A stretch of DNA of 64,000 nucleotides from Coriaria nepalensis (taxonomy: Eukaryota; Streptophyta; Magnoliopsida; Cucurbitales; Coriariaceae), in contig CP114482.1 in assembly GCA_027186245.1 (NCBI GenBank), positions 32,073,209-32,137,208 of the forward strand, in the 5' to 3' direction. Shown here in pieces: positions 11,862 through 23,759 of the stretch (position 1 is its first letter; each line of letters begins with the position of its first letter). The translations under genes were made by a program, and so were the position numbers. The notes beneath the pieces are model-generated. The model searched no databases, was not told the origin of the DNA, and saw nothing but the letters and a program-made list of their open reading frames with translations.

Positions 11862-12185
11862 AATCTTCAGTGCTTGATGGGTACTTTAAAATCCCCATCA
11901 AGCAATCGAGATGAGAAAATAGAGATTTCTAAGTCCATGTCCCTATATCTCGAGTGCACAATGGGTACTTTAAAATTCCCATTGACCAATTGAGATGAGG
12001 TCACATAAACTTGCAAGTCTTTGTCTTCCTATCTTAAATGCTCGATGGGTACTTTAAAATCTCAATCGAGCAATCAAAATGAGGTCACAGACACTCAGAT
12101 GCTTCTAAATGTGTCCATCGAGATGAGAGATCAAAGACTTCTAAGTCTATATTATCAAAACTTGAGGATTCGATAGGCACTTGAA
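11862..12185. repeat. 84-bp satellite, second block
   Basis: Three units begin at 11871, 11955 and 12039, exactly 84 bp apart. Each has TGATGGGTACTTTAAAAT followed by an inverted partner CCCATCA/CAATCGAG, so every monomer can fold into a short hairpin. A fourth degraded unit continues to about 12185. Confidence 0.75.
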
Positions 12186-12523
12186 AGTGCACATTGAGCA
12201 ATTAGGATTTAATAGTATTTGATCTTAGACCCTAAAACTTAAACTTTTCTATTAAATCCTAAGTGTTTGATCTTTTATCCTTCACCTGAAAGCTTAAATC
12301 TTTCATCTTAAGCCTAAAGCTTATACCTTTTTACTAAACCCCAAATGTTAAACTTTTCTATTAAACCCTAAAGGTGAAACTTTTCATCTTAAACTCTAAG
12401 GGTTGAAAAACCTTTCACCTTAAAGCTTAAACATTTCATCTTAAGCCCTAAAACTTAAACATTTATACTAAACCCTATAGGTTATACATTTCTCTTAAGC
12501 CCTAAAGGTTTAACCTTTCTATT
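12186..12523. repeat. Telomere-like minisatellite, left part
   Basis: Degenerate tandem repeats of roughly 28-30 bp built on TTAAACCCTAAA followed by a 'gtttgatctttcatc' linker. The core contains CCCTAAA, the complement of the plant telomere unit TTTAGGG. The array resumes at 14602 after a solo LTR. Confidence 0.7.
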
Positions 12524-14596
12524 TGTAAGTCATCAATCATTCGCACATCACGGGGCAGAATTCGCTTTCGAAAAATGGACCCGTAACATCCGGACCTCAA
12601 ACTAACTACTTGTTTATATGCTATGAATGATTTCTCGACACATCTCGACATCCGAGACCAGTTTCAAAATCATAAACTAATAAAGGGAAGAAAGGATATA
12701 CCTAGCCCAACACTCCTCTAAGAATCAGACGGTTCTCCACCCAAGCCATGGTTGCCATCGCAGTGACCCACCGAACTGCCGCCTCACCGTGGCTATCAAA
12801 ACACCTTCTTGTAGAGTTCTAAGCTATCATCCAACCTCTACCATTAATCCAAAGGTCAACAACTTGAGGAGGGATTATATGACCATAAATTCAAACTCTT
12901 GAATTTCGGCTTCAAGGAAAATAAAGTGTAAAGAGGAAATGATGAACAACTTCACCATTTTTCTCTCTCTCTCTCTCAATCTATGAGTGGCAATGGCTGC
13001 TCTAAATGCCCTAGGGCTGCTACATGTTACTTTTATAGGGGGCATGAGCCCTTAGGCCAAGCCCAAATATGCGTCCAACGCCCAGTTAACTTTTAACCTT
13101 GTTCGGACACTCAAAATTCCTTTTTAATTCTTCTTTTTGAAAAATTAAAATAACTTTATTATTCCAAATTAATGTCTAATTTTACCTTATAAAATAATGG
13201 ACTTTAATATGGGCCTTACACATGGACCCAGTTGGGCCCATTAACTCTTTAGTGATAACCATATTTTATTTTAACTCAAAAAATATTCTGTCTTAATCCA
13301 TTTACTTAATTTCTAATTAAATTTAAATCCCACTTTCATTGCGCTAGCAATACGGGTGTGACTTAGACTTAACAAATAAAACTAATTAATAATTTAACTA
13401 TTTAAAAAATCAAGTTCACTATGAACAAGTTAAAACTCTCCAATTTAGAATTCAATCTCAATCCAATTGACCTTTGTGTGTGTGACCAGATAAGTTTTAC
13501 ATCATACCAGTAGGTAAGGCCCCACAATGTTTTAGTGAGTTTTATCCACTAAGTCAGTAGGTAAAGTGGACCATTTGACCTTGAAGCACTTTTAAGTCAA
13601 ACAATCAACATAATCATCTTCTATGATTATATTGACTTAAACCACCGGACCCACAATAACCTCTAACAAGGCATAGGTGTTACCCGTATAATGAGAAGTA
13701 TGAGGAACTTCCACAATAGTCGTAGATAACTATTAACGTACTAGATTGACCTTCCATCATACTATGGTTCCAAAAAGTCATATGATATGGTTTAATTTGT
13801 TAAACCCTATTAGACTTTCTTTATGAATATCATAAATACCTTTACGCAATTCGACAATGACTTTACAAAAAAACTCATTTTTTAAACTATACTACTCTAT
13901 ACATAAATTTTATTTATGCATAAAGTATATGACTCACAAAACCACAACCTCTAATATGGAGGTGATAGATTTCATCTTATCAACCTACATTACTATATAT
14001 ACTCGAACACGTGCTTAATATTCACCTTATTAGTAGCCTTTGAGAAGATCACGCCCAGTGACATCAAATAATGATATCTTATATGTTAGTACTGTGATGA
14101 CCTTAAATCTAAGTATTACAAGTACAATAGTCATCGATAAAACTTATTAACAGTTAATATTATTTCCATTGAGTTTTGTCAAGTGATCACGTTCAATAAT
14201 TAAATCTTTACTAATTACCTACATGTCTATCCCCGTGTTCTCCAACATCGATGAATATGAGATCATCATTATTCTCTTTGAAAATGATTATGCATATAAT
14301 AATTTTTGTAGATTGTCATTATCTCATCATGAAAATCCTATGACTAAGAACTATTTGGATCTCATAATTAACCAACTCAAATCTTATCCTTCCATGATCT
14401 CTATCTTGGATACAAGTGTATATCTTGGATACAAGCAATAAAATATTCAAGCAAGTTATCATTTCTAACATAAATGATATCATGACAGACTATCTATATG
14501 CTCTAATTGATGATTTATATTATTTAAGATTGATTCTTTATAACTGTTTGACCTGATCGAGTTATACCTAATTGACTTGACGGACATACATTTTCA
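12524..14596 (-). mobile_element. Solo LTR, 2,073 bp, target duplication CTATT
   Basis: Plus-strand ends are TG (TGTAAGTCATC) and CA (ATACATTTTCA), flanked by a perfect 5-bp duplication CTATT (12519-12523 and 14597-14601). Joining the flanks restores a normal minisatellite unit. Orientation is minus: a TATA element CCCTATAAAAG lies at 13040-13030, followed by a GA-rich leader (about 12990-12960). There is no internal domain, primer site or second LTR, so it fits a solo LTR left by recombination between two LTRs. The 72-codon frame at 14223-14441 is not convincing as coding. A relative lies at 1-366. Confidence 0.78.
13030..13040 (-). promoter_or_regulatory. TATA element of the solo LTR
   Basis: CCCTATAAAAG on the minus strand, about 1.56 kb from the U3 terminus at 14596 and upstream of a GAGAGA-rich leader; the best candidate LTR promoter. 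Confidence 0.5.
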
Positions 14597-14601
14597 CTAT
14601 T

Positions 14602-15190
14602 AAACCATAAAGGTTAACTTTTCACCTTAAAGCTTAAACATTTCATCTTAAACTCTAAAGCTTAAATATTTCAACTAAACACTAAGTATTAGATCTTTCA
14701 TCTTAAATCCTAAGTATTTGATCTTTCTGTTAAACCCTAATGTTAGATCTTTCATCTTAAACTCTAACTATTAATAGTTAGATCTTTCATCCTAAAAGTT
14801 TAAACCTTTATCCTATATTCTAAATGGTTGATCTTTCTATTAAACCCTAAGTGCTAGATCTTTCATCTTAAACCCTAATGTTAAACTTTTTTACTAAACC
14901 TTAAAGGTTATAAACCTTTCATCTTAAACTCTGAAAGTTAAACCTTTTACCTTAAAGCTTAAATCTTTCATCCTAAACCCTAAATGTTTGATCTTTCTAT
15001 TAAACCCTAAGTATTGGATCTTTCATCTTAAACTCTAAAGGTTAAACATTTCTATTAAACTCAAAAGGTTAAGCCTTTACTTTTAAACCCTAAAGAGTAA
15101 ACCTTTCTATTTAACCTAAGTGTTTAATCTTTCATTTTAAATCGTAAGTGCTAAGATCTTTCATATTAAACCATATGGCTTAGAAAGTTA
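14602..15190. repeat. Telomere-like minisatellite, right part
   Basis: About twenty degenerate units of the same TTAAACCCTAAG/A-linker repeat as 12186-12523. Several CCCTAA(A) cores are intact (for example near 14736, 14842, 14868, 14978 and 15001); others are CTCTAA, CCTTAA or CACTAA variants. Confidence 0.7.
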
Positions 15191-15481
15191 TGACCTTAAA
15201 TCCTGATGACTCAATGGGCTCTGTTAAGACCCATTAAACCATCGAGAATCAAGGTTAGAGACAACTAAGTCATTGATCTCTCATCTTGATGACTCGAGTT
15301 GGCACTTTCAAGAGCCATTGAACCATCAAAATCTAAAGTCAGACACTTAAAAGTCTTTGATCTCTCATCCCTATGGCTCAAGGGGCCCTTTCAACAGCCA
15401 TCAAACTATCAAGAATTAATGTTATAAACTTCTAAGTCTCTGATTTCTCATCTTGATGAGCCCTTTTAAGACCATTCGATT
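15191..15481. repeat. 84-bp satellite, right block
   Basis: Four units starting near 15207, 15290, 15374 and 15457 (spacing 83-84 bp), related to the left blocks. They have the 'gatctctcatcttgatg' junction and inverted GGGCTC/GAGCCC-type arms. Confidence 0.7.
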
Positions 15482-16117
15482 CATCTAATAAATCTAATTT
15501 ATTAATCCCAATATTATTCCACTAAAAATATGAGATTGCACTCTTGTAATTATAGAACATATTTACTGAGTAATCTCTAGTAGTCCATTGATATAATCAT
15601 TGCATGCATTCAATCCTCCAAAAATTAATTCATAAATAGAATTGGTCAAAATTATCATTTTACCATTCTAATTATCTCTTTATCCTTAGGTACCATTAAT
15701 TCACTAATGAATGGTCAATTTATAATTTGATTATAAATTTGAGCTCAAAACCATTCAGTTTTAGAATTAACCCTTAAGAGAACCAATATATAATCTTCTA
15801 TGAAGAAGTTTTGGATTCTATATTTGTAAATCATGTTCCCAACCACTTATTCCAATGAATCTTCAAAACAAAAGTCTTTAGCATGATTTTCAAACAAACT
15901 GTGACTAGTGAATCAAAAGATCCAATTGACATAAACAAGAGTTCATGACTACTCAAGATTTAGATTGTTCTGCATATGATCATCAATTGATATGAATTTA
16001 ATTATTATGGTAAACAATATTTTAATAAAAAATTAATTTATATCGAGTTATGTCATATATAATCCAATTATATAAAACACTTCCACTAAGATATCTATCT
16101 ATATCAGTCATCTGATA
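15482..16117 (-). repeat. Dispersed repeat R1, copy 1
   Basis: About 636 bp aligning over its whole length with 34160-34805 (same orientation). Its first 180 bp align with the reverse complement of 31727-31905. It runs from an 'aataaatctaatttattaat' block to 'actaagatatctatctatatcag'. It is probably the LTR edge plus adjacent noncoding internal sequence of a retroelement on the minus strand. Confidence 0.6.
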
Positions 16118-16429
16118 ATATTCAATTAAGATATAAATTAAATTATTTATTTTCTCAAATTTTTGTGAGTTCAAATTATATGTATTCACTTTATTTTTTT
16201 CAAACTTTACAAATACTGGCATAGACATTAAAATAAATAAATAAATAAATCTTAAACTTATGTGGTAGAGAGAAAAATCTCAAGTGGTAATAGAGGAAAG
16301 ACTTTTTCATTTAAGTGGGAATAGAAAATTATTCTCATTTTATTATTCTTTCAAGCTCAATAGTATAATAGAATGAGTTTTATTTTATTCCTAATAAAGA
16401 ATCAAATCAAACGTGCCATATATTACGTA
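16118..16429. other. AT-rich spacer
   Basis: AT-rich, with an (AAAT)n run near 16230-16250. No gene or element recognised. Confidence 0.4.
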
Positions 16430-16954
16430 GGGTTGAGTAAAGGAACCAAACCGACAAGATCAAATCGCTTTGCTGAAAGCATTGGACATTAGTTAGATTA
16501 ATCCACGATGGTCGGATCTCAGTCAGACTTCTGATTCGACCTGCATCTAATCATTTTTTTTTAATGAGTTTTATAGGATGATTAATTAACATATATATAT
16601 ATTGCTATATTTATAAATTAAAAATATAGATTAACATTCAAATTAATGCTTAATTTGGAATTCATCTGGTTAGTCATTAATGAGTCGATTACTAATTATT
16701 ATTATTATGACCAATTAGGCATTAATTTTTCCATCAATATTATACATATATATATATATATATATATTAATTTATCATTAATTTTTTTTCTTTCTATAAA
16801 ACTCATTAAAAATAAGAATTGGATGTTGAGTAGATCAGAAATCCATCCGATCCAATGTCACTCGATCTAAATCCGACCGAAATTAAGTTTTCAAAAATAG
16901 GATCCGACCGCAATCCGACAGACACAGTCAGGTCGGACTCAGCCGCTCACCCCT
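16430..16954. mobile_element. MITE-like element with long inverted arms
   Basis: The left end AGGGTTGAGTAAAGG pairs with the right end CCGCTCACCCCTT, and an inner pair 'ttaatgagttttatagg' (16561-16577) matches the complement of 'ctataaaactcatta' (16794-16808). It contains an (AT)n run at 16746-16768. Arms are rich in GGTCGGA/TCCGACC. The target duplication is not clear; the ends resemble hAT-type MITEs beginning GGGGTGAGC. Confidence 0.45.
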
Positions 16955-18060
16955 TAAATTATAATTGAATCAGTTTGTGTGGATAGCTCGAGCTCGAACT
17001 AATTTATGAGTTCAAATAAATTAACAAGCAGATTTCGAATCTATTTGGTTCTTAAAGCTCATGAAGATAGATGAAGAAATTCGAGATTCTATTATATCTT
17101 TAAATCAATCTCAAGCTTCAATTCCATACCCTCCAGTTTCCAATTCTCCTTGTGTTTTTTTTTTTTTTTGGCAGTGTTTAAGGTTTTGCCTTGGTTAACA
17201 AACTTGAGCTCGGTAAACATACTTGACTCAAGCTCGAGGTCGAGGAAAGCTACTGGGAAATGGGCCAAAACTCGAGCTGAGCCTCAATGATAGTCAGCTT
17301 ACCTCAATTCGAATACACACCCAAGTTTTTGATTCAGTTTGTCTAGCGACTTAAAAGTTCATTAACCGACTAACTACGCTACCGGGTTAATGCTACACGA
17401 CTGCCCAAATACAACTCATCTTACCAAATAGTCACATGTCCAAAGTCAAAGCCAGCCCTTTATTAAATGATCTACACTCGGATCCATTTGACCCATTTAT
17501 ATGTAACCAATATATATATATATATGTGTACGTATAAACACGTAAAGAATTGGCGAGTAAATATGGAGTGCAATAAGCAGTCTTATAGTTGAATTTCACT
17601 CGTCAAGAATTATGGGCATGCAACTCAAGGTGCTATTTTCTGTCCTGATTGTACTTTGTATTGCTTCTTCACATCATCTTTTACAAAAGAAAAAAACTTT
17701 AAAGGACCAAAAAAAAAAAAAAAAGCGCATATGCAAAAAAGAAAAAAGTTCCTCCGAAATTTTCCATTCTAGGAGAAAAATAGATATAGCTCAAAATGGA
17801 GGGTAAATTAATGGGCAATGAATCATCCATCCCTATAACAATAGAAACCCCAACTTCTTTTCAGCCTCCTGGCCCCTTCTGATCATCGCTAATGGCGGAG
17901 GAGCTTGACCCTTGCACTTGAGAATGGTGGCCCGGGTAATATCCAAGCCTTGACAATATATGGAACATTACGGAACATGAACACTATATAAAGCAAGTCA
18001 AGATGGGGGAATAAATGATTATATCTGAGCAAAGAATCAAAATTTTTGTCTGGAGGGGGC
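16955..18060. other. Intergenic region and GT14 3' flank
   Basis: Contains AT runs near 17509-17526 and a small frame at 17612-17806. The frame starts with a signal-peptide-like stretch (MQLKVLFSVLIVLCIASS) but turns into lysine codons from an A-tract, so it is not supported as a gene. The right end (about 17880-18060) is probably the 3' UTR of the minus-strand GT14 gene. Confidence 0.4.
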
Positions 18061-19104
18061 TCAAATTGTATAGTTCGAGGAAAGGTCCAGTAAGTTATCG
18101 ACAGCCCCTGGGTAGAATTTCCTTGCGAATAGATAACAAGGCCGCTGTTCCCCGTTCCATAGGCAAGGCCATCTTTGCACTTCCTTCTGCACAATGAACC
18201 CAACCGGAAGAATTATTTGATGTGTTGAAAACTTCACCATTTTCAGCAAAAGGAAAAGAAATTCTTATTAAGAATGTTTTATAATGATGTAATGTACATT
18301 TACCTTTTCATCGCTCGTCACATGCACACTAACATCAATGGACTGCAAGAACACCGCTAAAACATGATCAGTCTGGTACACTCAAAGAAAAGGTTTGATT
18401 TTCTATGAAGCCCAAATACAAGTTTCCACATGTGCATAAAAAATTAAAAACCCCTTCAGAATCTCCTTTTATTAGTTTTTTATTTTATTTTTTGGCCTAG
18501 TCTTTATTTTAGTATTTTTAATTGCTTCTTTTCCCAAAAGCAAAGAAAGCGCAATACTTGCATGGATTAGATCTATATCACGTTCTAACCAATCACATAA
18601 TTCCACATCATTGCCATGTTATTGAAATTCATATTAAAGTGATGAGAAGAGTAACAAAGTGACCTGATGTGGAATGGACTGATCGGTTATAGCATGAATG
18701 ACAAAAGGAAAAATCATACCGTGATATTATGCAGAAGCTCATGAGTGACATCTTGAGCCCAATACGACTTTGGATGCCATTTTCTTTCAGACCAATCAAC
18801 ATGTGTTACCGACCAATTAGCAATCCCACCAGGATCAATCATCTGAAAAGCAAATAGAAGGAAGTTCATTCACTAAGAAATGATGGAAAATAAGGAAACC
18901 CCAATATAAATCGCAGAATATCTTACATTGAAAAATGTTGGCAAGTAATGTTCATCAGCAATGCAATTATGTCCCTCAGAACCTGGCTGGAATATCCAAG
19001 AACATCCATAACAAGTACATCAGTTACAGTCGACAAGGATTCCACCAACATTCTGGTTGCAGTTGAATTCCATTACAAGACTAGAGAAACGTGTACATTT
19101 GTGC

Positions 19105-19137
<33 letters not shown>

Positions 19138-22100
19138 CAGGTTCTGGAGAAAGCAGAGCAAAGGTAGGTAAGGAGGATTGATAGATGTAATTTTGGGATT
19201 AAGGGGAATATAGATAGCAGCCCCCTCGACTAGTGTCTTTCAAATAAATTTCACTAAAAATTGAGTGCAAGTTCAAGATGGAAGTGGATTTTCAACCTGA
19301 TTTTCCAAGGACCATAGCAGAAGGTAAATCCCAGACTTATCTAAAAAAATTTAGGCCCAGGACTAAAGAAAAAGCAAAATTTCCTATGAAGCAAATTTTA
19401 TAAAACTAAAGAACATATATTGATGACAAATTTGCAAGGGAAAATTCACCTTGCAGTAATTTCGGAATTTGGAGTAATAGAGATTATCAGCAACAACTAT
19501 CAAAGCATGCTGTCGTTTCATCGAAAACCACTGCAAAGAATTCAGATCATCAAAATTAACAAGCCACCAGAAAGTAGTACATTTTCCAATATAAATGCAC
19601 AAACCAAGAATCAAACACTGGAATTACAAATTTCCAGTATTGCAATATGCGAAATTTGAAGTCCAAATTAAAGTACGGCTAGATGTGTTCGAATTGCAGA
19701 ATTGGAAAATAAAGCCAATCACTGAGGCTATAAAAGATGGACAGAAGTGAAAATATCACACTACCCATGTGCATCGGGAGAACAAATTTCATCGAAACTT
19801 AAAGTCTAAAAGAGATAAAAGTGTAATCGTCAATGGGTTTATGCTTCCCTATGTGAAAACAATCATTACCTGTGCACCCTTCCTAAAGTCCTTTTTCTCA
19901 ATTTCCGGCAACATGTGCTCAGAGTACCTGCCATTTCCATGTGGACCAGGATCCTGAAAGCTGAGGAAAAGAATGGACAGCTCAGTCACAATTAGATTCA
20001 AATGAATTATGCATAGAGAAACTTCCGATTTCCAAATAAGTACTTTCCAGGAAAGTGAGAGGGGGTTAGAGGCAAAGGGAGGGGTTGTTTTATGTGCAAA
20101 AAGAAAAAGAAAAAATAACACCACCAATAACAACAGACAACAACAGTAGACCCTAAGAGAAGAGAGCATACCAGTCCACATAGCTGATATTGGTGTATAT
20201 CAAATACCTGTAGATATAGTCAAACCCATACAATGGTACACAACTGCAATGCCAGAAAAATAAAATCAGATAATTAATAACAGAAGTGATCATAAATAGA
20301 GACAAGGAAAAATATTCAATATTAGATTACCTTTCAGAAAGTAAAACAAAATGCAGATTGTCAGGATCCTGGAGAGCATGGGACAACAATCGTCTCTCTG
20401 CATCAACCATTGAAATTTTTCCCCAGACTACCTGCAAACATGGTGGGATCATATATTTAATTATTTTACATGTCCACAAAATATGGGATTCTACTATAAT
20501 GTTAGAAACAACTAGGACTAATGGCTTAGTGTTTCCATTAATAACAACTTAAATTCCCATGATAGATCTAATTATATACGAACAAAATTTATAAGCATGG
20601 GAACTGAAATGTCATTTCAACCTTGTATAGCATACAAGGAAAAATTATTTTGATTGAAGTCTTACTTTCATGATTTCTTATGATCTTTTTCAATTGTTGG
20701 ATGACATTTATGAATTAAAAATTCTTGCCACATGTGGATCCTTCTTTTTGTTAAATATATGACAACATGCTACCAACTTTTGGAATTAACATCCACACAA
20801 TTCTAATTTTGGAAATAATTTGTAAATGTCATCCAATTCTGGACTAACTTGAGGAATTAACATCCACACAACATGCTACTACCAACTTTAAGATGTCAAG
20901 ATGTGCAAAAATTGTTATTGTCACCAATAATAGTAGCAATTTTATTGTCAGACTTTTTCATGGAACAGCTAATGAGGAAGTTATCTGGAAGTTTATGAAT
21001 ACCACGGTTTGTAATTTCCATGAAGAGATATAGATCAACAATCTATGAGCAGTGTAAAGGTGCAAGGCCTTGTTAATCTTCATTTGGAAAATAATTTGCA
21101 AATTGGAGCTCAGACAAACAACAATTTGGTTAAAATGCTTGGACTAACATTGGAAATTCTTAGCACTCTGAAGGCCAACTGGAAGTTTAGGGACATACAA
21201 AACAAAGGCTAATACTATTTTCCAAAATTCAACAAATTGTTCCTTCCTCCATATTCCTAGGCATGTTTGACAGCAAACTGATTGCCAGAAGACCAATGCA
21301 AGTGAGGATGTGCTTATAGCACCCAATGATACTGGGGAGCTAAATGACAAGGAATTAGAGAATGTGAAAAATGAAAATAACTAACCCCTAATACAATAAT
21401 AAACATAAAAGGTTTTGTTTTTGAATTATAGATGGATAGAGGTACAAATACCAGGTCCATATATGGGGGATCCTGTAATTTCCAGATAACACTTTTCTAA
21501 GTTCAGCAGCCTAGTTCTCACTGGAATTAGCTGCAATAGGCGCGCATAATCAAATATCCTTTCATTCTTTGAATGCTAGCATGTACGCACATGGAACATT
21601 TTCCAAAAAGATAGAATGTCTTTCAAAAGGAATTGATAAACAACAAAAAGATGCAGACTCTAATTTTCCTTTTCCTTCCCACTTTCAAGCGTTTATGCCA
21701 ATTGCAAAGTAAAAAATAATGAAATCAGAAAAACTGATGGAGGGTGAGAAGCCTCTTAGAGACTAAAATTTGCAAACCTGATCACTGCGAATGTCCCGGT
21801 TGACAAAGTAATGGCTCACATGCACCGGCTTTTCCCTCGATGCATGCACATAAACAGAGAATTTCCCTTCATGACCCTACCAAGAGAAATGAAAAACATC
21901 AGCCAAAAGCACAGCACCAGTCCACGAAAGTCATTAAGATAATAAACCACCAAGGTTGGAAATGATCAACAGAAGCGAACTACAGATATAACTTGTCACA
22001 AGAAAACCTGGATGGAAAAATGACAGTGCCCAAATTAACATAACCCATGGTTTATATGAATAACTTCAATGTGTGCATTTGAGAGATAAGGAGGAAAAAA

Positions 22101-22615
22101 TATTGTAAGTGGTTGACATCTTCGTTTGGATTTTTTAGTTTTAATATTATATTTTGCATATACAACAGATGCCAACAATCAGACACCACTTGCTCAAGAA
22201 AACACATAAGGGGTAAGAGGAATAAAAGAACTACCTTGAAAAACACATCCCATAGCTTCTCGAAAGGCAAAGAACCAGGACTCAAGAACATGAATGCAAT
22301 TTTAGGTGCTTTGGATGCAATAGGAGTGTTCAATATTTCCTTAAAAACAACATGTGATGCATACTCTTCATCAGTATATTCTCTTGCAGGAGCAGGTGGA
22401 AGCCAGTCAGTAATTGCCTTGCAACCTCTAGAAGAAAACATGTAACAGGCACTACTGCTATGGGGTGGATAGATATAGGCACAAATTAGAAACATGATAA
22501 CTAATGAAATTAAGACCATAATCCATACTGGTCTCTTTATTTGAGGACGTTGGCGCGGCCCAGGAAAAACTTTTATATCACCCATGCCTAATCGCCACCC
22601 TTTAGCTGTTTTCAT
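18061..22615 (-). CDS. Core-2/I-branching glycosyltransferase family 14 protein
   Basis: Ten coding exons on the minus strand: 22615-22235, 21876-21778, 20431-20331, 20243-20172, 19960-19870, 19530-19450, 18986-18927, 18842-18720, 18342-18304, 18186-18061. All nine introns are GT-AG and in frame; the product is 390 residues, normal for plant BC10-like GT14 proteins. A short basic N-terminus and one membrane anchor (about residues 30-50, VWIMVLISLVIMFLICAYIY) predict a type II Golgi protein. The luminal domain shows PKIAFMFLSPGSLPFEKLW, GHEGKFSVYVHAS, VVWGKISMVDAERRLL, DPGPHGNGRYSEHM, QWFSMKRQHA, CIADEHYLPTFF and RPCYLFARKFYP, the conserved blocks of the Core-2/I-branching (formerly DUF266) family. 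The acceptor of exon 5 (19960) was placed to give the conserved VDCFQDPGPHG reading. These proteins probably transfer sugars to cell-wall glycans or glycoproteins; donor and acceptor cannot be read here. Confidence 0.95.
19101..19137. repeat. (GT)n(GA)n microsatellite
   Basis: Compound dinucleotide run within intron 6 of the GT14 gene. Confidence 0.9.
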
Positions 22616-23660
22616 CCAAGCTAATTACATTACGTTACTTCATTTCCCAATGGGATCTTTTGTGTATCTGTTGACCAAGTAGGTTGTACCTTTTATGTTT
22701 ACATGAGCTGCAACTTAAAAAATCTGCCTATTAAATGCAAAAACAGAGCTGTTAGGAACTAAAGAAGCCCTAGATTTTAAAGTATTAAAATTCGTAGATT
22801 GTAATTCTGGATAAAATATATATTAAATAAAAATTGTTTATGTGAATAATCACAAATATAAAGTAAACGAAGCTCAGATATCAACTTTTTTTTTTCCTTT
22901 TTTTTAAAAATCAAATATCTTCTTTTCTTCCTTAGTTGTTTTGCTTACCTTTTTTTTTTTCTCGCCAACCAAACAGAAATACCGCTTCTTGCTAAGCAAG
23001 GAAACAAAAACTTTCATGAAACAAAAACTTAAATAAAAACAGAAGGAAACTTTTTTAAAAGCCACTTTATCACAAGTAGACCTACCGATCGAAAACATAT
23101 GAAGCAGCTCAACTGCCAAAATCTAGTCAGAGAGTAAGCTTTAAATACAGAAGTCAAACCACTCTCAACGCCCCCTACAGATTCAATTTAGACAACTAAA
23201 CCAAACAAAGACTGCGTCAAACTCGTAATCGAAGACGCGAACAACACATAGCCCACCAGCCAAACCAACCAAAAATTTTCCACGACAGACCCACCAATTT
23301 TGCAACCCCTGTTGGCCGACGAGAAATCACACAAAATACGCAGACAAAGAGAAACAATCAAAATCTTTAATTTTCTTCCAGACATTACAGGAAACACACA
23401 TACCTTAATTAATCGAGCTCAATCCCGCTCACACGAGATCCAAATCCACCAAGTCAAACAAGCCAAAACCTCAAATCCTTCTCGTAAAGTCTAATCCAAG
23501 ATCTAGGGCACTACGCCACAACTACCATAATAACAACGCAAGTACAAACACCACTCCAACAGAATCAGAGTGGGAGAGAATCAGTCAAAGCGAAGTTGCG
23601 ATTTCTCGATCGAAAATCAACTTTTCCTTTTCAACCTCTTAGATTATTTTCCACCCAATA
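22616..23660 (-). promoter_or_regulatory. GT14 5' UTR exon, leader intron and core promoter
   Basis: A splice-ready AAG|GTATGT donor (minus strand) at 23404/23403 and an AG acceptor at 22622-22621, five bases before the ATG, suggest a leader intron of about 780 bp. The noncoding first exon would run from roughly 23640 to 23404. A TATA-like TTTTATAAAC sits near 23665-23674, just upstream, with a CT-rich tract (minus strand) at 23690-23745. Predicted from signals only. Confidence 0.45.
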
Positions 23661-23684
23661 TCCTGTTTATAAAATTCTAGAGAG

Positions 23685-23745
23685 AGCGGGAGAGAGAGAA
23701 GAGAGAGAGACAGAAGAGAGAGACAGAAGAGAGAGAGAAGCAGTG
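23685..23745. repeat. GA/CT-rich microsatellite in the GT14 promoter
   Basis: Interrupted (GA)n with GACAGA variants; on the gene strand it is a pyrimidine patch of the kind frequent in plant core promoters. Confidence 0.8.
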
Positions 23746-23759
23746 GTCGTTCTTTGAAA

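Noticed and set aside
11862..12185. Regularly spaced repeats as a CRISPR-like array
   Set aside because: Spacers between motifs are themselves repeated at 84 bp, there are no cas genes, and the genome is a plant's; this is a tandem satellite.
14223..14441. 72-codon ORF in the solo LTR
   Set aside because: AT-rich, no family blocks, lies in the U3 of an LTR on the opposite strand.
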